Assembly (NCBI GenBank): GCA_905221605.1
Contig: CAJNDS010002838.1
Location: forward strand, 1-64,000
Direction: 5' to 3'
Origin: Symbiodinium natans
Lineage: Eukaryota; Sar; Dinophyceae; Suessiales; Symbiodiniaceae
DNA length: 64,000 nucleotides
The position numbers and the translations under genes are program-made. This document shows positions 23,238 to 37,000 of the stretch, piece by piece; position 1 is the first letter of the stretch; every line of letters starts with the position of its first letter. Under the pieces are notes generated by a model. The model did not search any database. It was given only the letters and a program-made list of their open reading frames with translations, and was not told where the DNA came from.

Positions 23238-23423
23238 TCACGTTGTGCTTTTCGCGCGTACGGGGAGGCACCGGGGGTGCGGGATCTTCGTAACTGTCGT
23301 CACTTTTGGAGTTTGGTTGCGCATTCGCGCCATTGACCCCAGATGCAGATCCGGGGGCATGCGATCCTTGAGACGCTCCTCCATATCAGTGTCCGCAATG
23401 GCAAGCAGAACATCCATGCGCAA
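23238..23423 (-). CDS. Putative exon, unknown
   Basis: One minus frame reads MDVLLAIADTDMEERLKDRM followed by PPDLHLGSMARMRNQ, a composition typical of protein. No domain is recognised and neither splice end is certain. Confidence 0.3.
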   Translation of the reverse strand: MRMDVLLAIADTDMEERLKDRMPPDLHLGSMARMRNQTPKVTTVTKIPHPRCLPVRAKSTT

Positions 23424-24378
23424 ACTCGTTTCAGTCAGGAGATTGCATTGAAATGATGATCATGATTGTAAAGAGAGGAGAGAGGACAGAGGATGACGGA
23501 CAGCCATAACAAGAGGAAGAAGAGCACAAAGAAACAAATGGAGATGATAGATGAGAAAGTAAAGAGGAAGACAGATATGTCTTCAGACACAGTAGCTCGG
23601 AGGTGCGCTTGCGTGTGTTATGTTCGCGGTTTACGTATGCATCCCGCCTAGAACGGAAAAGACGTAGACGAAGCCCAGAAACCACGTCTTGACCCACATG
23701 AGCCTGAGCGGCCACGGCTGACCAGTGGTTGGAATGCAAGAGCAGATGAACAAAACTAGACCCTATGATTTCCGGGCAGCAATGTTCGAACTTGGTCAGG
23801 GTCATGATAAGGATTGCAAAGCTCATTCTGCATCTACATGCCTATGTCTCCAATCAGCTTCCTCTGCCGAATGTTCCTTCATTCAAGGCCTCCTGGCTAG
23901 CTCTTACATTGTATTGATGCTGTAACTTTCAAGTGCCAGATTCTTTTGGGCGTATCCCTCACAAATGTCATCTACACCCCGGCCCTAGGTCCTGCTGTCA
24001 CACTACAGAGCTGTGAGCAACACACCAGGTGGGATTTGCTTTAGGCAACACCCTCATGACGTACATTCCGAGCCTTATTCATGCTGCTTGGGTGCATTGC
24101 CACCAATCCTTCGTGATGTAGCAGTACGAGACTTACGTCGGTGGTCTATGCAGGCAGATTGCATCCCATTAGAAACCAGCCTCCGTTGTGTAGCGCGGCC
24201 CCATGCAACCAGTATGCAGTTTCGGAATGCCTCAGGTGTTGTGCAACACTGGCGCGCACCCACATCCATGCCACTGTCATTATGTATCCGGGATGACACC
24301 AACCAAGCACACCCCACTTTTTCTGCTTGACCATCTGAAGTGCCTCGGAAGCAAGATCTGGCAAAGTACAGTAGATCA

Positions 24379-25782
24379 TTAGATATTTCGCACAGGCTCA
24401 AGAGAGCCGTACGCCTGAGACTTCGTCTTCTGCTCAGGATCCAATAGTACATCGGGTTCATGCTCGTCGTCTGTCGCGAAGAGCGACAGCAGTGATGTAC
24501 TGCTGGGCTTGTCATCGGGATGACAACTTCCTGCCACTGCAGGCAGACATCGGGCGCTGATGAACAATAGCAGCCCAGCTGATAGCTGCACCACCAGCGG
24601 CAAGTGTAGGGATGCTTTGAGCGAGTGTGTTTTGTCAGAGAGCTTTCCAGTGAGCACTGGGGACATGGCAGTGGCAAAGCCCGTACAAAGAGTCTGAGTC
24701 GAGACCGCCAAACTGATCTGCGAGGAAGGAAAAATCTTTGCGACAAGCACTGTCAAGCAGACATTGCTCAAGGTAAACGAGGACATGTAAGCAGCTGCCA
24801 AGACAACAATGACGACGGCGCTGTGGATCCGAAGATCCAAACATATCACGCATGCCCAACTCGATGCCACAATCCCCAGGGCAGGTGCCAATAGCTCAAC
24901 GTTCTTGGTGTAGCTATCAAATGCCTTTGTGGCTTTGGCGCCGATGCTGCTGCCAAGGAAGGCGCCCAGCATGGCTGCACATGCGCATTCAAGGCCAGCT
25001 GCTTGGACATTTTGACCGTCGAACCGCTGCAAGAAGGTGGGGAACCAATCGGCTGCCGAGCTTTCGGCAAAAACGCTCATACTGCCAACTGCCGCGGCCG
25101 TCAAAAAATGCAGGTTGGAAAACATTGACCTGTATTTCGCCCAAAGCGAGGAAGTCTCCTCGTCCACAACGCTATCCACAGTATCGTTAACGCCCTGCTT
25201 GGGCTCTCTGATGAACTGCAGTGCCAAGCCAGCAATGAGGCAGGGCACTCCGACAGCAAGCACTGCTAGTCGCCAGCCAGCTGCCTCCGCGATCACCGCC
25301 GCCATTGCATAGCTAAACGCTCCGCCCAGCAAAAAACTCAGTTGGTAGAACGCGATGACGTAACTTCGATCTTGAGTCGGGTAGTAATCCACCAGCACAG
25401 ACGGGAAAGTAATGATGGCGATAGAGTATCCTCCTCCAACAAAGACCCGAAGCAAGCACAGATGTCCAATGCTTGGCACGCTGGCTATCAAGCAGGTTGC
25501 AACGGATACCACTGCAGACGATATGGTTAGAATCAGCCGCCGATTGAGACCTTTTCGGCTCAGGAAAAGGCTGGATAAGGCTGCAGCTACTAGTGAGGAG
25601 ACTTGTGTGGCGGACACTGGCAGAGCTGTTTGTGCGTCCGTGCACCGAAGCTCGGCCTGGATCTGGGCTTTCAGCGGACTGAGCACATTCAGAGATGCCG
25701 AGAGCAAGGAACCTGCGAAGAGAATCGATAGCAACGCTCGCCTTGCACCAGCCTGGCGATACCCAACGACCCTCTGTTCCAT
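24379..25782 (-). CDS. MFS transporter, about 12 membrane spans
   Basis: A single uninterrupted frame from ATG at 25782 gives 467 residues with about twelve hydrophobic segments split by a central soluble loop near residues 200-225. MFS signs include LSRKGLNRR after the second span (loop 2-3) and LLRVFVGGGYSIAIITFPSV in the fourth span. The overall look is of the major facilitator superfamily, perhaps Spinster- or phthalate/hexuronate-like; the substrate cannot be read from sequence. The frame is open upstream to 25869 but without another ATG, and a 14-base C run lies just before the chosen ATG with a tttctag acceptor upstream that could serve trans-splicing. No introns are present, in contrast with most genes here, which could mean a retrogene. 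Confidence 0.85.
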   Translation of the reverse strand: MEQRVVGYRQAGARRALLSILFAGSLLSASLNVLSPLKAQIQAELRCTDAQTALPVSATQVSSLVAAALSSLFLSRKGLNRRLILTISSAVVSVATCLIASVPSIGHLCLLRVFVGGGYSIAIITFPSVLVDYYPTQDRSYVIAFYQLSFLLGGAFSYAMAAVIAEAAGWRLAVLAVGVPCLIAGLALQFIREPKQGVNDTVDSVVDEETSSLWAKYRSMFSNLHFLTAAAVGSMSVFAESSAADWFPTFLQRFDGQNVQAAGLECACAAMLGAFLGSSIGAKATKAFDSYTKNVELLAPALGIVASSWACVICLDLRIHSAVVIVVLAAAYMSSFTLSNVCLTVLVAKIFPSSQISLAVSTQTLCTGFATAMSPVLTGKLSDKTHSLKASLHLPLVVQLSAGLLLFISARCLPAVAGSCHPDDKPSSTSLLSLFATDDEHEPDVLLDPEQKTKSQAYGSLEPVRNI

Positions 25783-25989
25783 TGGGAATTGGGGGGGGGG
25801 GGGGTGATCTAGAAAGGTTCGGTGAACGAAAGAACTTGCAGCCACATGGCTGCTGGAAGGGCGTCGCAATAGATGATCTCATGCACGACTCATGCATGCC
25901 ACTAGGCATTAGTATTGCAGCATGCCACTTTGACTACCTTGCCGTAAGCCTGACCTGCTGGAGATGAACATCGTCAATCTCCTGATTAG

Positions 25990-28900
25990 CGGTCATGCTA
26001 CTTGCGACTTCCATTTTGCGGACATGATGCTGTCCCAAACTTTTTAGTACCAAGGACCAGCAAGTCATAGTCCACGAAAAGCGCCAGGAGCATCCAGCCT
26101 ATGCTCAAGCCAGTCACTGAGCGCGCCAGCACGCAACAATATCTTGTTGGGAACGCTGGCTCACATTGAGCAGAACACTTGCAGCAACTACAGCTGCCCA
26201 GGCGATGATCGCCGCCTGCACCCAGACACACAGGGCGGACTGGCTTGGGTTCAGGTTCGGTCGTCTCCGCTTCTCTTATTTCGCCCATTTTCTCCTGCTC
26301 CCTGTTGAGGCTTCAACTCTCGCACTTGCGACTCCAGCGGCCCATTCCCGTTTTGATTTCGGGCTTTTCAATTCCCTTATGCTACCTCACTCACAGGGCA
26401 GTTTTCTTTGCGTGCTCACATCTCGGACAATCCAGATAAAGGGTTCAGGTCACTAGACCCAGGAGCCATGCGTACTCCTCGGATACACATGCTGCCCGTG
26501 GTTCTGCCAGCACGTTGCCTGGAAGCGGAAGTGCAGCGCCAGGCCAGGGCCACCCACGATGCGAGTGCAAAGATTCGTAGACAGAGGGTAGAGGCGGCCT
26601 CAAGGGATGCATCAAAGGACTTAAGACACCAAGTATAGATCTTCGGTTAGCAGCCACCCGATGAATCTGTCTGTCCGGAAGGGCTCTTGCCGGTGTTCCT
26701 ATGTTTTGTCACGGAGGTGGACTTCACAACTGAACGAATTACCTGAATTCATGAATGAAAGGACATCTCGTCAGTAAGCTCCCCATCCTTTCTGAACATT
26801 TCTGAATATTTAATTCATCCTAAGCCTTTGTATAATTCACACGCTTAGATTGTTCAAGTAGTGGAATCAAGTTGGCTGAGCTCCTTACGCTTTGGGTTGC
26901 AACCCAAATAACCTCTTGAAAACAAACTCCAGAGTATTGATCCGCCGCATTCGTTCAAATTCAGGAAACCAGACCTGGCAATCTTCCATCGGCTTCAAAA
27001 ACCAACTAAACGGCGTAAACCGATGTGCTTAACCCATCAACTTGCCTCTGGCTCCGTGCACGATTAGCATGCTTTGTTTTAGTGGACACCACTTCGCTGA
27101 CTTGCCTGGCATTTCAGAGCAATTTAACAAACTCAGAGTTGCTGAGCTTCTTCTACTTCAACGTGATTCTCAGGCCCCCTACCGCTATGGGGCTCTCAGA
27201 TTAATGGCTTGGATCCTGGAAGATCTGGTATCCTGGATCGCCTGTCATCTGCTTGGATCCTTTTGGAAAAACTAAGCACTTTGGCAAAGCCAGCCGTTTT
27301 GAGTCTTTTCTCTCTGAGCACTGTAAACGCAGGCTCGTTGGGTGTTACCACTTCAAAATAGTTTAACGTTTGCACATGCACACACACAATCATATGCATG
27401 CACGCAGGTTGTCGCCGAAGACCAAGCAAGCCAAGCGACGACCCGTTCCATCAAGCTTCGGTGTCCGAAACTTCTGCTTGGAGCGGTATTCCAGGGCATC
27501 CTCCACCAAAACAAAAAGGGATGCAAAAGGCGCCATGGCTAAGCGATAGTGATAGGGTGAACTTAGTGTACTTGTGAGACTTGTGGGCCAGAGGGTGGTC
27601 AAGTTCGGCAGCCGCAGTCGCAGTCCTCGAGCCCATCAGCGTTTGTCACTGGACGCCGGAGCAAGTCGACCAAGATCCTTCGGGACGCCAAAGAGTCAAA
27701 AAGGGCCCTCAAACACCGCAGGGAATCTCTGCTGAGATTTGCCACGCGATTGCCACGTGCAGGCACGCACACAGCTCGTATCGGCTTCCAAGCGTCACAA
27801 GAATCAGAATGACCACGGCCTTTGTGAGCGTTCAGGGCCAATGGCAGAATCGTCACGTTCAGCACGCAACGTATGCAACCCTGCAAGTCTGGTCCGAGGT
27901 GCCACGAGCACCGCCGCGATCACATATAGGGCCCAAGCATACTTGCGAGCACATTTCCTGCACATCAGCACCATGTCATGCGATAACCTTGCAACATCTT
28001 GTAGCCAAAAAAGAGATGTGTCTCTGGTTACCCTCAAGGGCGCCAAGCCGCCGGTCTCGGGTAAGATAGAAGAAGCTTCCGCACTCCACGCACGCGTCCT
28101 GAGTGTACCAAAATACGACGGGGTTGTCCACTTGATTTCACTTGAGTCACTTGCAGATTCTCCTGGACACCTGGTGCGATGGTAATGCCGTAATGCCTGC
28201 TGACCTCACCAAGTGTGACGAAAACTGCCGAGCCAGGTTGCAGTGCCATCTTGACTCGGCACCTCACTCAGGACAGGCGAGAGGCTAGCGGCTCCAGTTG
28301 ACTTCGCTACGGCAAGCGGGGACACTCGCATGCGGACGCACAGTAAACCAGAAGCATGCATTCCGCGCCTCGCACCCGTCAACTACTGCTCCACGGCATG
28401 AGCCAATATCGGAATCCCCAACGGGTGCCTGGCAAAAGGTACCACATAGCTCCCTCTTCCAACTGTTCGTTGAACAGCTGACTCTGGACATGAACCCCCT
28501 TACAAACTCCTGCACTGCCTGACTCGAACGGCCCCACAAAGCGATCTCGCTCGAACCCGGTTTGAGTCTTTGTCAGCTCCAAGCCCTCACTAGCTCGCTC
28601 TGCGCGGCAGCCCCCGCCCCTGCCTTTGGATTGTATTTTTTGCAGGAACCCTTGGGCACACACATGGAATGGCAAAAGTCCTGCAGCAATGCTCGAGACC
28701 AAGGCAGAACGCCTTTACTATAAATCTTTAGGTGCAAAAACCCTCCCGCCCTCGCAGTGACAGGAGTGCGCTCCCTCAGAGGGTCCCGTGTTCTAACGAC
28801 TTCTTTCAGAGGAGCCATCCCGAGTCCTTCATCAATTCGCTGCTAGGGTCGACATGCATTGGGCAGCTAGAGGGGCATCTGGCATCCAAGGCGAAGGAGG

Positions 28901-31040
28901 CCTGGCATCCGAGCACGCTTCGTATCGCTTCATGAAAAGACGGGAAGACAAACTGGATGCTACAAAGAGGCCGAGTCTCGTCCGCTACTAAGGCATCAAA
29001 GGCACATTGAGTTTCATCAGCTCGCCGCAGGGCAAGTGAGTGATACTGCCTCGAAAAGACGGTGGAGGTGCAGTGGTGGAGAAAACCACCCACACACACA
29101 CACACACACACGCGCGCGCGCGCACACACACGTGCACATGCGCCCCCGCGCACGCGCTCACCCACACCCTCGCGAACGGGCACCCCCGCACCCCCCTACC
29201 CCCGTACCCGCACGAGCTCGCACAATAACACGAGCGCACTCGCAACAAATCAGATTCCTCTCCTGCCCCGCCTTCAGGTGCGAGGTTGCTGGCGTTCCTG
29301 TGGGGGGCCACCGAAAACATTCTCGGCGTTCGAAACTGCGCTTCTCGCAACTCACAACAGCAATTACACACCTAAGACGCTGAAACTCCACTTCCCTGCC
29401 GACGGGCCGCCGGTGTCTTCCACTGGGGTGTTTCTCCAGCTCCAACATGTCATGCGGCCCCTTCAAGGCCTGGGAGTCGGAATTGACAGCCCTAAGAACT
29501 ATAATGATAATGAGAATCAGAATTCTTCCATACTAATCATGGTTAAATACTGGACTAGTAATACCAATAATTGTTCTCTTCCTGCCTGCAGTCAGCTCCC
29601 CTCGCTATCGCTGTCTGGTTCTACATGGGTTCTACTGCACCCTATCCATCAACCTGAGGTCGACCAACGCCCGGCACAAGTCCTGAAAATCTCGATTTCA
29701 GGTTTGGTGCTGACTCCAGGAGCTCCCCAACTCTGTTCAGCCTGAGCACACATGAGGCACGGCCAGCGATCTGTCTTTGTAGCGGGTGTTTACGGTTCTG
29801 TGCTCCGGCAATCCCAAGACAGATGCGGCCTCCTGGCACGCTGTGGGGCGCAGAAGAACAGAAAGATCGCGTCCCAGCCAAGGCACACACTGCGCTGCAA
29901 CAACACGCCGCCTTGCGCCACAAATGATTTCCAGCCTCGATGTCCCCAATCCATGAGCACAAGTGTATTTGGAGCACTTTTGTGTGATCTAGGTGCAGCT
30001 GAAGAGCTCTCACCGCTGGTTTCTGCCACGCAGACGTCCTCTTTCGGGGTTGTTTCTGCCAGTGCCTGATTCTCCATACTTCGCCGTACATGAGCTGCAT
30101 CGGAAACAATCTCTTACACTGCTTCCTGCCGCAATATGACACTACAGATGCCGCCGCGACCTCCAGAACTACCACTCCGACACCATGTGCCCAGCATGTC
30201 GGCGCACAAAACTAGTATGCCAGCATTCCTGGACCAGTTGACAGAACACCGAATGCCCTGCACCGAGGTGCCAAAGCAGAAAGAACAACTAGTATCCTCA
30301 TGTCTGGCATGAAGGAGCGGTTGAAGTCCTTGGATGGAAGGCGCAAATGGAACCATCATCCACCTCCCATGGCACTTGAAGCAGCCTTTCAAACGCTCAA
30401 ATCTGATAGCCATGCTGCCCGGCGCCCATTGAGCGCGGCAGGAAGAAGCCTTCGCGTTGAGCTCACTGTTGGCCATTAACATGCCAAAGCTTTGAGCACT
30501 GACACATCACAAGACTCACAATAAATACTCCATAATACTCCCCTTCGGCCTTGTAAGGTTGTTTTGCCAAAGTGGGGACCACAGAGGCACCCTGTTGAGC
30601 CCAAATTGGCCGCTTGTGGGTGCAGCAGCGTCAGGATCGTCTGCTTGCTGCTTCTCATGCTTCAGGTTTAGGGCCAGATTAGGGCTTGGAATTTAGGGTA
30701 ACTTGGGGGGTGCTGCAGTCTGAAGATACCCTCTGGCACATCTTCGCTAGGCCCGGTCAGCAAGTGTAAAATGTGAATCCATCAATGCTCCATAAAGCGC
30801 AGGCGTTCTCACAAAGAAAGGGCGATTTTCCCCATGCCTTGTGATGACATGCAAGGACGCTCGGCATATTCCGTCATCTGATGGTTGCCCTCTTGTTGAA
30901 CTGTTGAACCCAGAATACGAGTACATGCAAAATATTCTGCGAAGATGTTCATTGCTTGCACCATTCTGTGCAGGGCGGGAATTTTCCAGACATGCCTGTC
31001 GGATCGCTTCATACATGGTGGGTAATTTTGGTTCAAAACT
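25990..31040. other. Region with weak exon-like readings only
   Basis: Between Sm-D2 and the MFS gene several minus-strand stretches look protein-like (WVQAAIIAWAAVVAASVLL near 26.2 kb; MALQPGSAVFVTLGEVSRHY at 28.25 kb; NSELNAKASSCRAQWAPGSM at 30.47 kb) but none is recognised or joined by splice sites I trust. (CA)n with CG runs lies at 29088-29135, and TTTAGGG-like units near 30665-30700. Confidence 0.3.
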
Positions 31041-31047
31041 TCCCAGC

Positions 31048-34000
31048 TCACTTCGGATTTCGAAGCACAAGAATGACCTCATGGCACGAACGCATTGCCG
31101 CTGATACCGAGGGGCTGTGCGGCAACCAGTCAGGCGTCACTTCTGGCCCCGGAGCCAAAGCAGGAAACTACTGGAGCAGGATGGTAGTATATGATGCTCA
31201 CATGATGCTGGCTGCATAGCCTGTGCTGATCACCACCGCGATTGCACACTATTGTACCAACTTGCGCAATTCCAGTCTCAGGCCGAGTGTCCGAATCGCC
31301 ACGCAGAAACATCTTGCTAATGAAGCCTGGGTAGCAGTGGTCGTGCAGGAAGCTGGAGATAGTGAGGCATAACAAGCAAGGGCTTCAACGGTCCAACGGT
31401 GATCAATGGTGGGGCTTTGTTCACTTCCTGATCTCCTGATCTGCATCTTTGCCAGCAAGGCACGATCTTTGTTGACCGGCTTGGCCTTCTTCTTGCCCCC
31501 ATGCCTTGCTTGGAAACACATGCTGCAGACACAAAGACATGACACTAAAACAAACATACGTGCGTCAGAGCACACAGCGGGAACGGGGGGGTGTCAGTGC
31601 AAAAACTCACTGCCCTATCGCATGTCCATTGTCAGTCATCGACGATGCATGGGCATTGGAGCATGCCCATTTTCAACTCTTCTGTTGCAAGTGCAGGACT
31701 TTTGCTAGGCCCTGTATGGCCCTGTCCTCGTGATCGATACTCTCCATCCAACACCTCTGTACCAAAGTGATTCCCTTGAAACCTTTTGAAAGCTTCAGCA
31801 GCCCAAACTTAACCGGCGGTGCCGGGAACATAGTCTGAAGTTCGTTCATCTGCAGCTGAGCGACGGCGTCTCAGTCCACATCTCCCTGGCGCAAAAAGGC
31901 AGCCGCCCATTCTTCATCTGCTTTGTTGCATCACCGTCCCGAGTCCCGAGGACAGAAATCACAAGATCCCCTTCCCCCTGCCTCACATTCTCCAGGACCA
32001 TGTTTGAGTGCCGGTCGAACGCCTTCACTCGGGCCAAAATCTTCCGATTGTTGCGGCAGTTGATGAGCACCTGAACTGCAATGCGCTGGGGTGCCTGCCG
32101 ACAACTGTCAATCCCTGTCCTGGCTTAGGAGTCCCGACGCCGCTCAAACTTTCTCGCTCCCAGGCGCCTGCGAATTGTCCTTGACACACTTCTGCAAGAC
32201 AGACCTGAGTCGCATGAATCGCATGAATTGATATGAATTGCATGTGGCCTCATTCTGAGTGAAGTACGCTGCAATCGTTTACAGAGACACTCCCACTGAC
32301 TCCCACAAGCTGCCATGCCTCATGTGACACATGTGTGCATAGCTTTTTCGCTTCAGAGCCCATCGAAGAGATCCGCCATTTCAGCAGCTTCCTCGTTCAA
32401 GTCTTCGTTCACAATTTCAAGGCCCGTGTGGCAGTACCCTGCACAGTCCTCCACCTCGATGGCTACATCTTCCAGGGGCAAGAACTCCCGCAGAAGCCGC
32501 AGCGTGGCGGGGGCGATTCGGGACTCGACCGCCTGCCTGCAGTTAACCAAACCAAACTCATCTAAACCTGACAACATTCGTGGCTTCAAGGTTCCCAAAA
32601 CTGTTGGACCCACAATATCTCTCACAATGATCCCAGCAGTTACAATTAAAGTAGCACGCGCGTGCAGGTCCGAACCCATGCAGGGGCCTGGACGTTCGTG
32701 AGAAAGGATTACAAAATGACTAAATCTTTGGTTAGTTTCCAGTTGACAAAGAAAAGTGTTGCTGGTATGGGGCTGGTGCTGTTTACGCAAGCACCAGAAA
32801 TCACAAGCATGTGGTAACTTCAAATGATAGATGGTGAACCTCCGACATAACACGCAGAGCCATGCTTGCTTAGTGCTTACGGACATCGGGCTAGGTTGGG
32901 CGCGATCGGTCCCAGTCCGGATGCCTTGTAAGCAGAGTTTGCATCGCAATCAGGAGTACTCTTAAGGTTGAGGTTGGTGCTCCTGTGCTCCCCAACCGAA
33001 GCACTGAATCAGCCAAGTTTGGCCGGAGGGAACCCGCGCAAGGCAACGTGCATGCCCCTTTCGAACCACAGGTACTACCAACCAGGCGCTATACATTTGA
33101 GACTCTTCTGGGCTTAACTTTCAGCACCACAATGTACCACAGCAGTTGCCACTTGCAGAAGAAACCCCCATATGAGATGACAACTTAAAAACAGAGGCGT
33201 CCGGGAGGTCCGGGGGGGCCTCTCTGCGCTGTGCAGGTCCAGGGCCGCCTCGAGCGCCTCGGAGGCCTCGAAGGCATCCCGCAAGGACTGCGCCAGGAGG
33301 TCGCTGTACCAAACCTGCCACGACTCGCTCCGTGCTCCCCCCCCCACGCTATATTGAAAACACACATCCAATATGCCGCAAAGTTATAAAAAGGAATTGG
33401 GGCCCCCATAAGCACCGTGCACAGGCATCTCTGCCTTGCAAAAGGCTCTAAGCTCAGGGGGCTGCTGTCGGAGTATGCGAACCACCTTGACAACTTGCTC
33501 GTCGTAGGACGCAGAGGCCCGCAGCGGGGCAGGAAAAGGGATCTGCGCCTCACCCTCGAACCACAGATTGATGCCTGGCAGCGTGCACGCTGATGGGGAA
33601 TTCTGAGCTCATGAGACCATGTGCTGCAAAGATCTGGGTCGGCGGCAAACACGGCCAGCAGCTCCATGGAAGGGCCGCACACGATGCAGTGTCGTGCATG
33701 ACGAAAAAGCAACAAGGCGTCTATCCAGCGGCGGCACGCACGAGTCCGCAAAAGGGAATGGGAATATTTCCACTTCCCCTCCATCACCCTCCGTCCAGTC
33801 CGGGTTGAGGTATAACAAAACGGTCAAAACCCGCCGCGCATCAGAGCTTGCAGGCAGGTCGAAGTGGCAGGGAAACGCCCCACCAGAGCCAGAGTTGACC
33901 TGCACCTTGGCCTGCTCGAGCCGATCAAGCTGCAACCTGGTTTTTGTTCCACTTGGTTCCACTGATATGGGTTATTTAGGGGTTGCCGTAGAAGCTACAA

Positions 34001-37000
34001 ACAATTTCCAAATCAGCCCGGGTGACCAGGAGCTGGTCGCAAGGTTGAACATCTTGCGCAGCTGCATCTCCTACAGGGTTATTTGTCGAATGGGTTGAAC
34101 TCTTGGCATAGCTGGGCACATTGGAGAGTGGGTGTCTAGCAAACTTGTTCTTTTCCGTGATGCTATTGCTTCTGTAGCCTTTTCGTGTAGCATTCTGTCA
34201 AACAAAACCTTTGCCTGGTAAAAGCACATTTTATCTCGAAAAAATCTTTTCGCCTAGAAAAATTACACAATTTACCTGGGGAAACTTAACATCAACAAAC
34301 ATCAGCATTGTTCTCTGAATATTTAATATCGTGCTGGGACATTCCACATAGAGATTTGCCCTATGCTGGCATATCGGCCTGTGAGGTGGGTGTCCCAATG
34401 GCTATCCTTCGCTACCCGGTGCTAACGAACCCTACACTGTCGGACATGAATTCAAGTCTTGATTATTATTCTGCTCCATGTGCGCATTCGTCTCCATCTT
34501 ACCTTTTTCCAAACATGGCTTGAACAAAGGCATGTCGCTTGGGGGGGTTGCCAATATATATATATATATATACATATATATATGGTATATATATATACAT
34601 GTATATGCCAAGCCTGTCCGAGTCCAGGCCTTGCGTGCAAGGCGTTGGGTTGGACTAAGCTTTTCAGCAAGTCTGCGGAAGTGAGTCTCACGTGCAGATG
34701 GACACGTGCGACATGATTTCCGCGCTGAAAAGTTTAAGGGTACGACAGGCTTCAAGGGCCGCGGCCGCTTGTTCAAGATTCAGCTCTCGCCATGAGTTCT
34801 CAAACCCGATCTCGGCGACTTGCTCCCTCCGTTCTTCTTTGGGCGTCCTGGGCCAGCAGCGCCGACAGCACCGGGCATTTCTCCAGCACCTCGGGGCACT
34901 GCACAAGGCCATCGACGATCACGTCAGCCTCGTAGACATGGGGCTTCCTGAGCTTTGACACAATAAGCTGGTCAGTGGCCGTGGTCTCTGCTAGGATGAC
35001 GGTTGAGTCGGTTACATGTGTTGGGGGCGGGCAGGGGCGTGTCGGAACAGCCGGGTCGGGGAACGGGGCAGGCTGGTGCTGGAAACGCTGGAGGCCGAGC
35101 CGGGAATGCATCGAGCACGCGTGTTGGAAATGAGCCTCCCAAAACTGCAACTTCGACCTTAGACTCCTGAGGTCCTTTCCATGGGTTAGGGGGCATGTTA
35201 GGAGTGTAAAGAAGGAGCCCTTCGGACCCCTTTTTTTGCCACCCGTCTAGCCAAAGCTCCACGGGGCAACTACGGGGCAACTGCTGCTGGAGAATGCTTT
35301 AAGAATATTTTTGGGTTCAGGATTTCGGGCTTGGGGGTACCTCAGGGGTCTAAGGTCGAATTCCTGCAGAAAAGGCATGCGTACGTTGCAGTTGGGGAGG
35401 GCCCCCGGTCACCTCGCACCTCGGGCAGGGCGTGTTGCGAACACGCCCGCGCCCAACACAACCCTGCGCAACCAACACGACTAACATCCGTCTCTGCTAC
35501 GATAAAGTGCAAACAAACAAATTACTGGTGAGAGGACGTGCGAGTACATGCAGGCAAATACAGAGGCAGACCATAGCAAGCCCAGAGCCGCGAAACACCC
35601 AGACGGTTGCACCCTTCAGCTAATTCCACATGATATCTGGCAGATAGACGACCGACAAGCAGACAGGATGCATTCCTCAATGTATGTTTCCTTGCACTGG
35701 CGGCCTCTCAAGGTCTGATGGCTTTAAGCTATGCACGCCTCCATCATTGCATGTCGCTTCCTGAGACGAGTCGAGCTGCTTCTGCACTATGCCCCCGCGG
35801 TGGCCATCAGAAGTTCCTCACAGAAGCTCATCACTGGACAAGAAGGGTTACTACTACCCGACTTGACTAGTGGCAGCTACTTGATTGGCAAACCCCTCTT
35901 GCTTAGAGATACCGCGCAAGGGCATGAATCTGCCCTCAAGTGCCAAAAAGCACGACCAATGAGAACCGAACCGTTTTCCCTGCCCCATACTTTTGAGACC
36001 CTTGCAGGTTTCCAGCAACTGTTTGGTTAAGCTTAGGATGCAAGTTACGAAAACCGTTGAACTGTCGAAGGAAAGCCGGCACCGAAACATGGAAGCCCTT
36101 CCATCATCAAATATCGAAGAAGCAGGGATTTGGTGTAAAATGAGCCAGTTCCTTCCCATTGCATAAACAGGCACTGCATAAGCGTGCACTGGAGACTGCC
36201 AAGCTTCTGACGGCCAGCTTGTTTCCGCTTTGTGTTAGCAAGCCTTGCTCGAAGCAGTCCTAGCGCCATGGGAGCCGAATCACACACACCAAAGGCCCTA
36301 AACGCCTAAATGTGGTTTGTGGTAGCTGGTAGGCTCGTAGGGCGAAAATGAGAGCAAGATCCCGCCATATCCCGCAGCAACGCCAAGAACCTTCTCAAAA
36401 CTTGTCAAAACACAAAGGCTCCAAGATCTCTCGGCGCACGTCCGCTGCAGTCTCTGCCGCCCTTGACGGTTTTACTTCTTAAGACTCTTCAACTCTTCCT
36501 TTTAGTTTCCATCGACTTGCGCTGCAGGGTGTTATAGCTCATTGCGTGTACTGGCCTATTGGATTTTAAATCCAAGCCGAAGCCCAAGGCTGCAGAGCCC
36601 AGGCACACCGCGTCATCACGCATCCACGTGCCACGCTCTTCCAACGCTGCAGCCGCTGCGCAGCCAACATGTGCCCACATATCTGACATGTCCTACCGGT
36701 CGTATCGGTTCTATCTGAAGGGCCCTCACCATCTGCAAGGGCCTCGCATATTGTGCAGTGTTTGTGGCAAGCTCTCATCCTTCTTGGTTCTAACTCATCA
36801 CCCAATTCCAAGCACCTCCAGAAGCTGCAGTGTATATGGCAAGTCTGTAGAGCTCGCAGGGAGAGGTTTGAGCTGTGAGGTTTGAGCTGTGGCTGATGGC
36901 TCGATTCTGATGCACCAGTTGGAAAGAAGGGGAGCTCAGCAAACGTCTCTCCGACTCGAAAGCTGCAACTCACTTCTCTTTTTGTTCCACCGGTCAGGCC

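Noticed and set aside
25958-26017. Candidate first exon for the MFS gene (MEVASSMTANQEIDD followed by a gt donor)
   Set aside because: The donor is phase 0, and no acceptor before the MFS frame has that phase.
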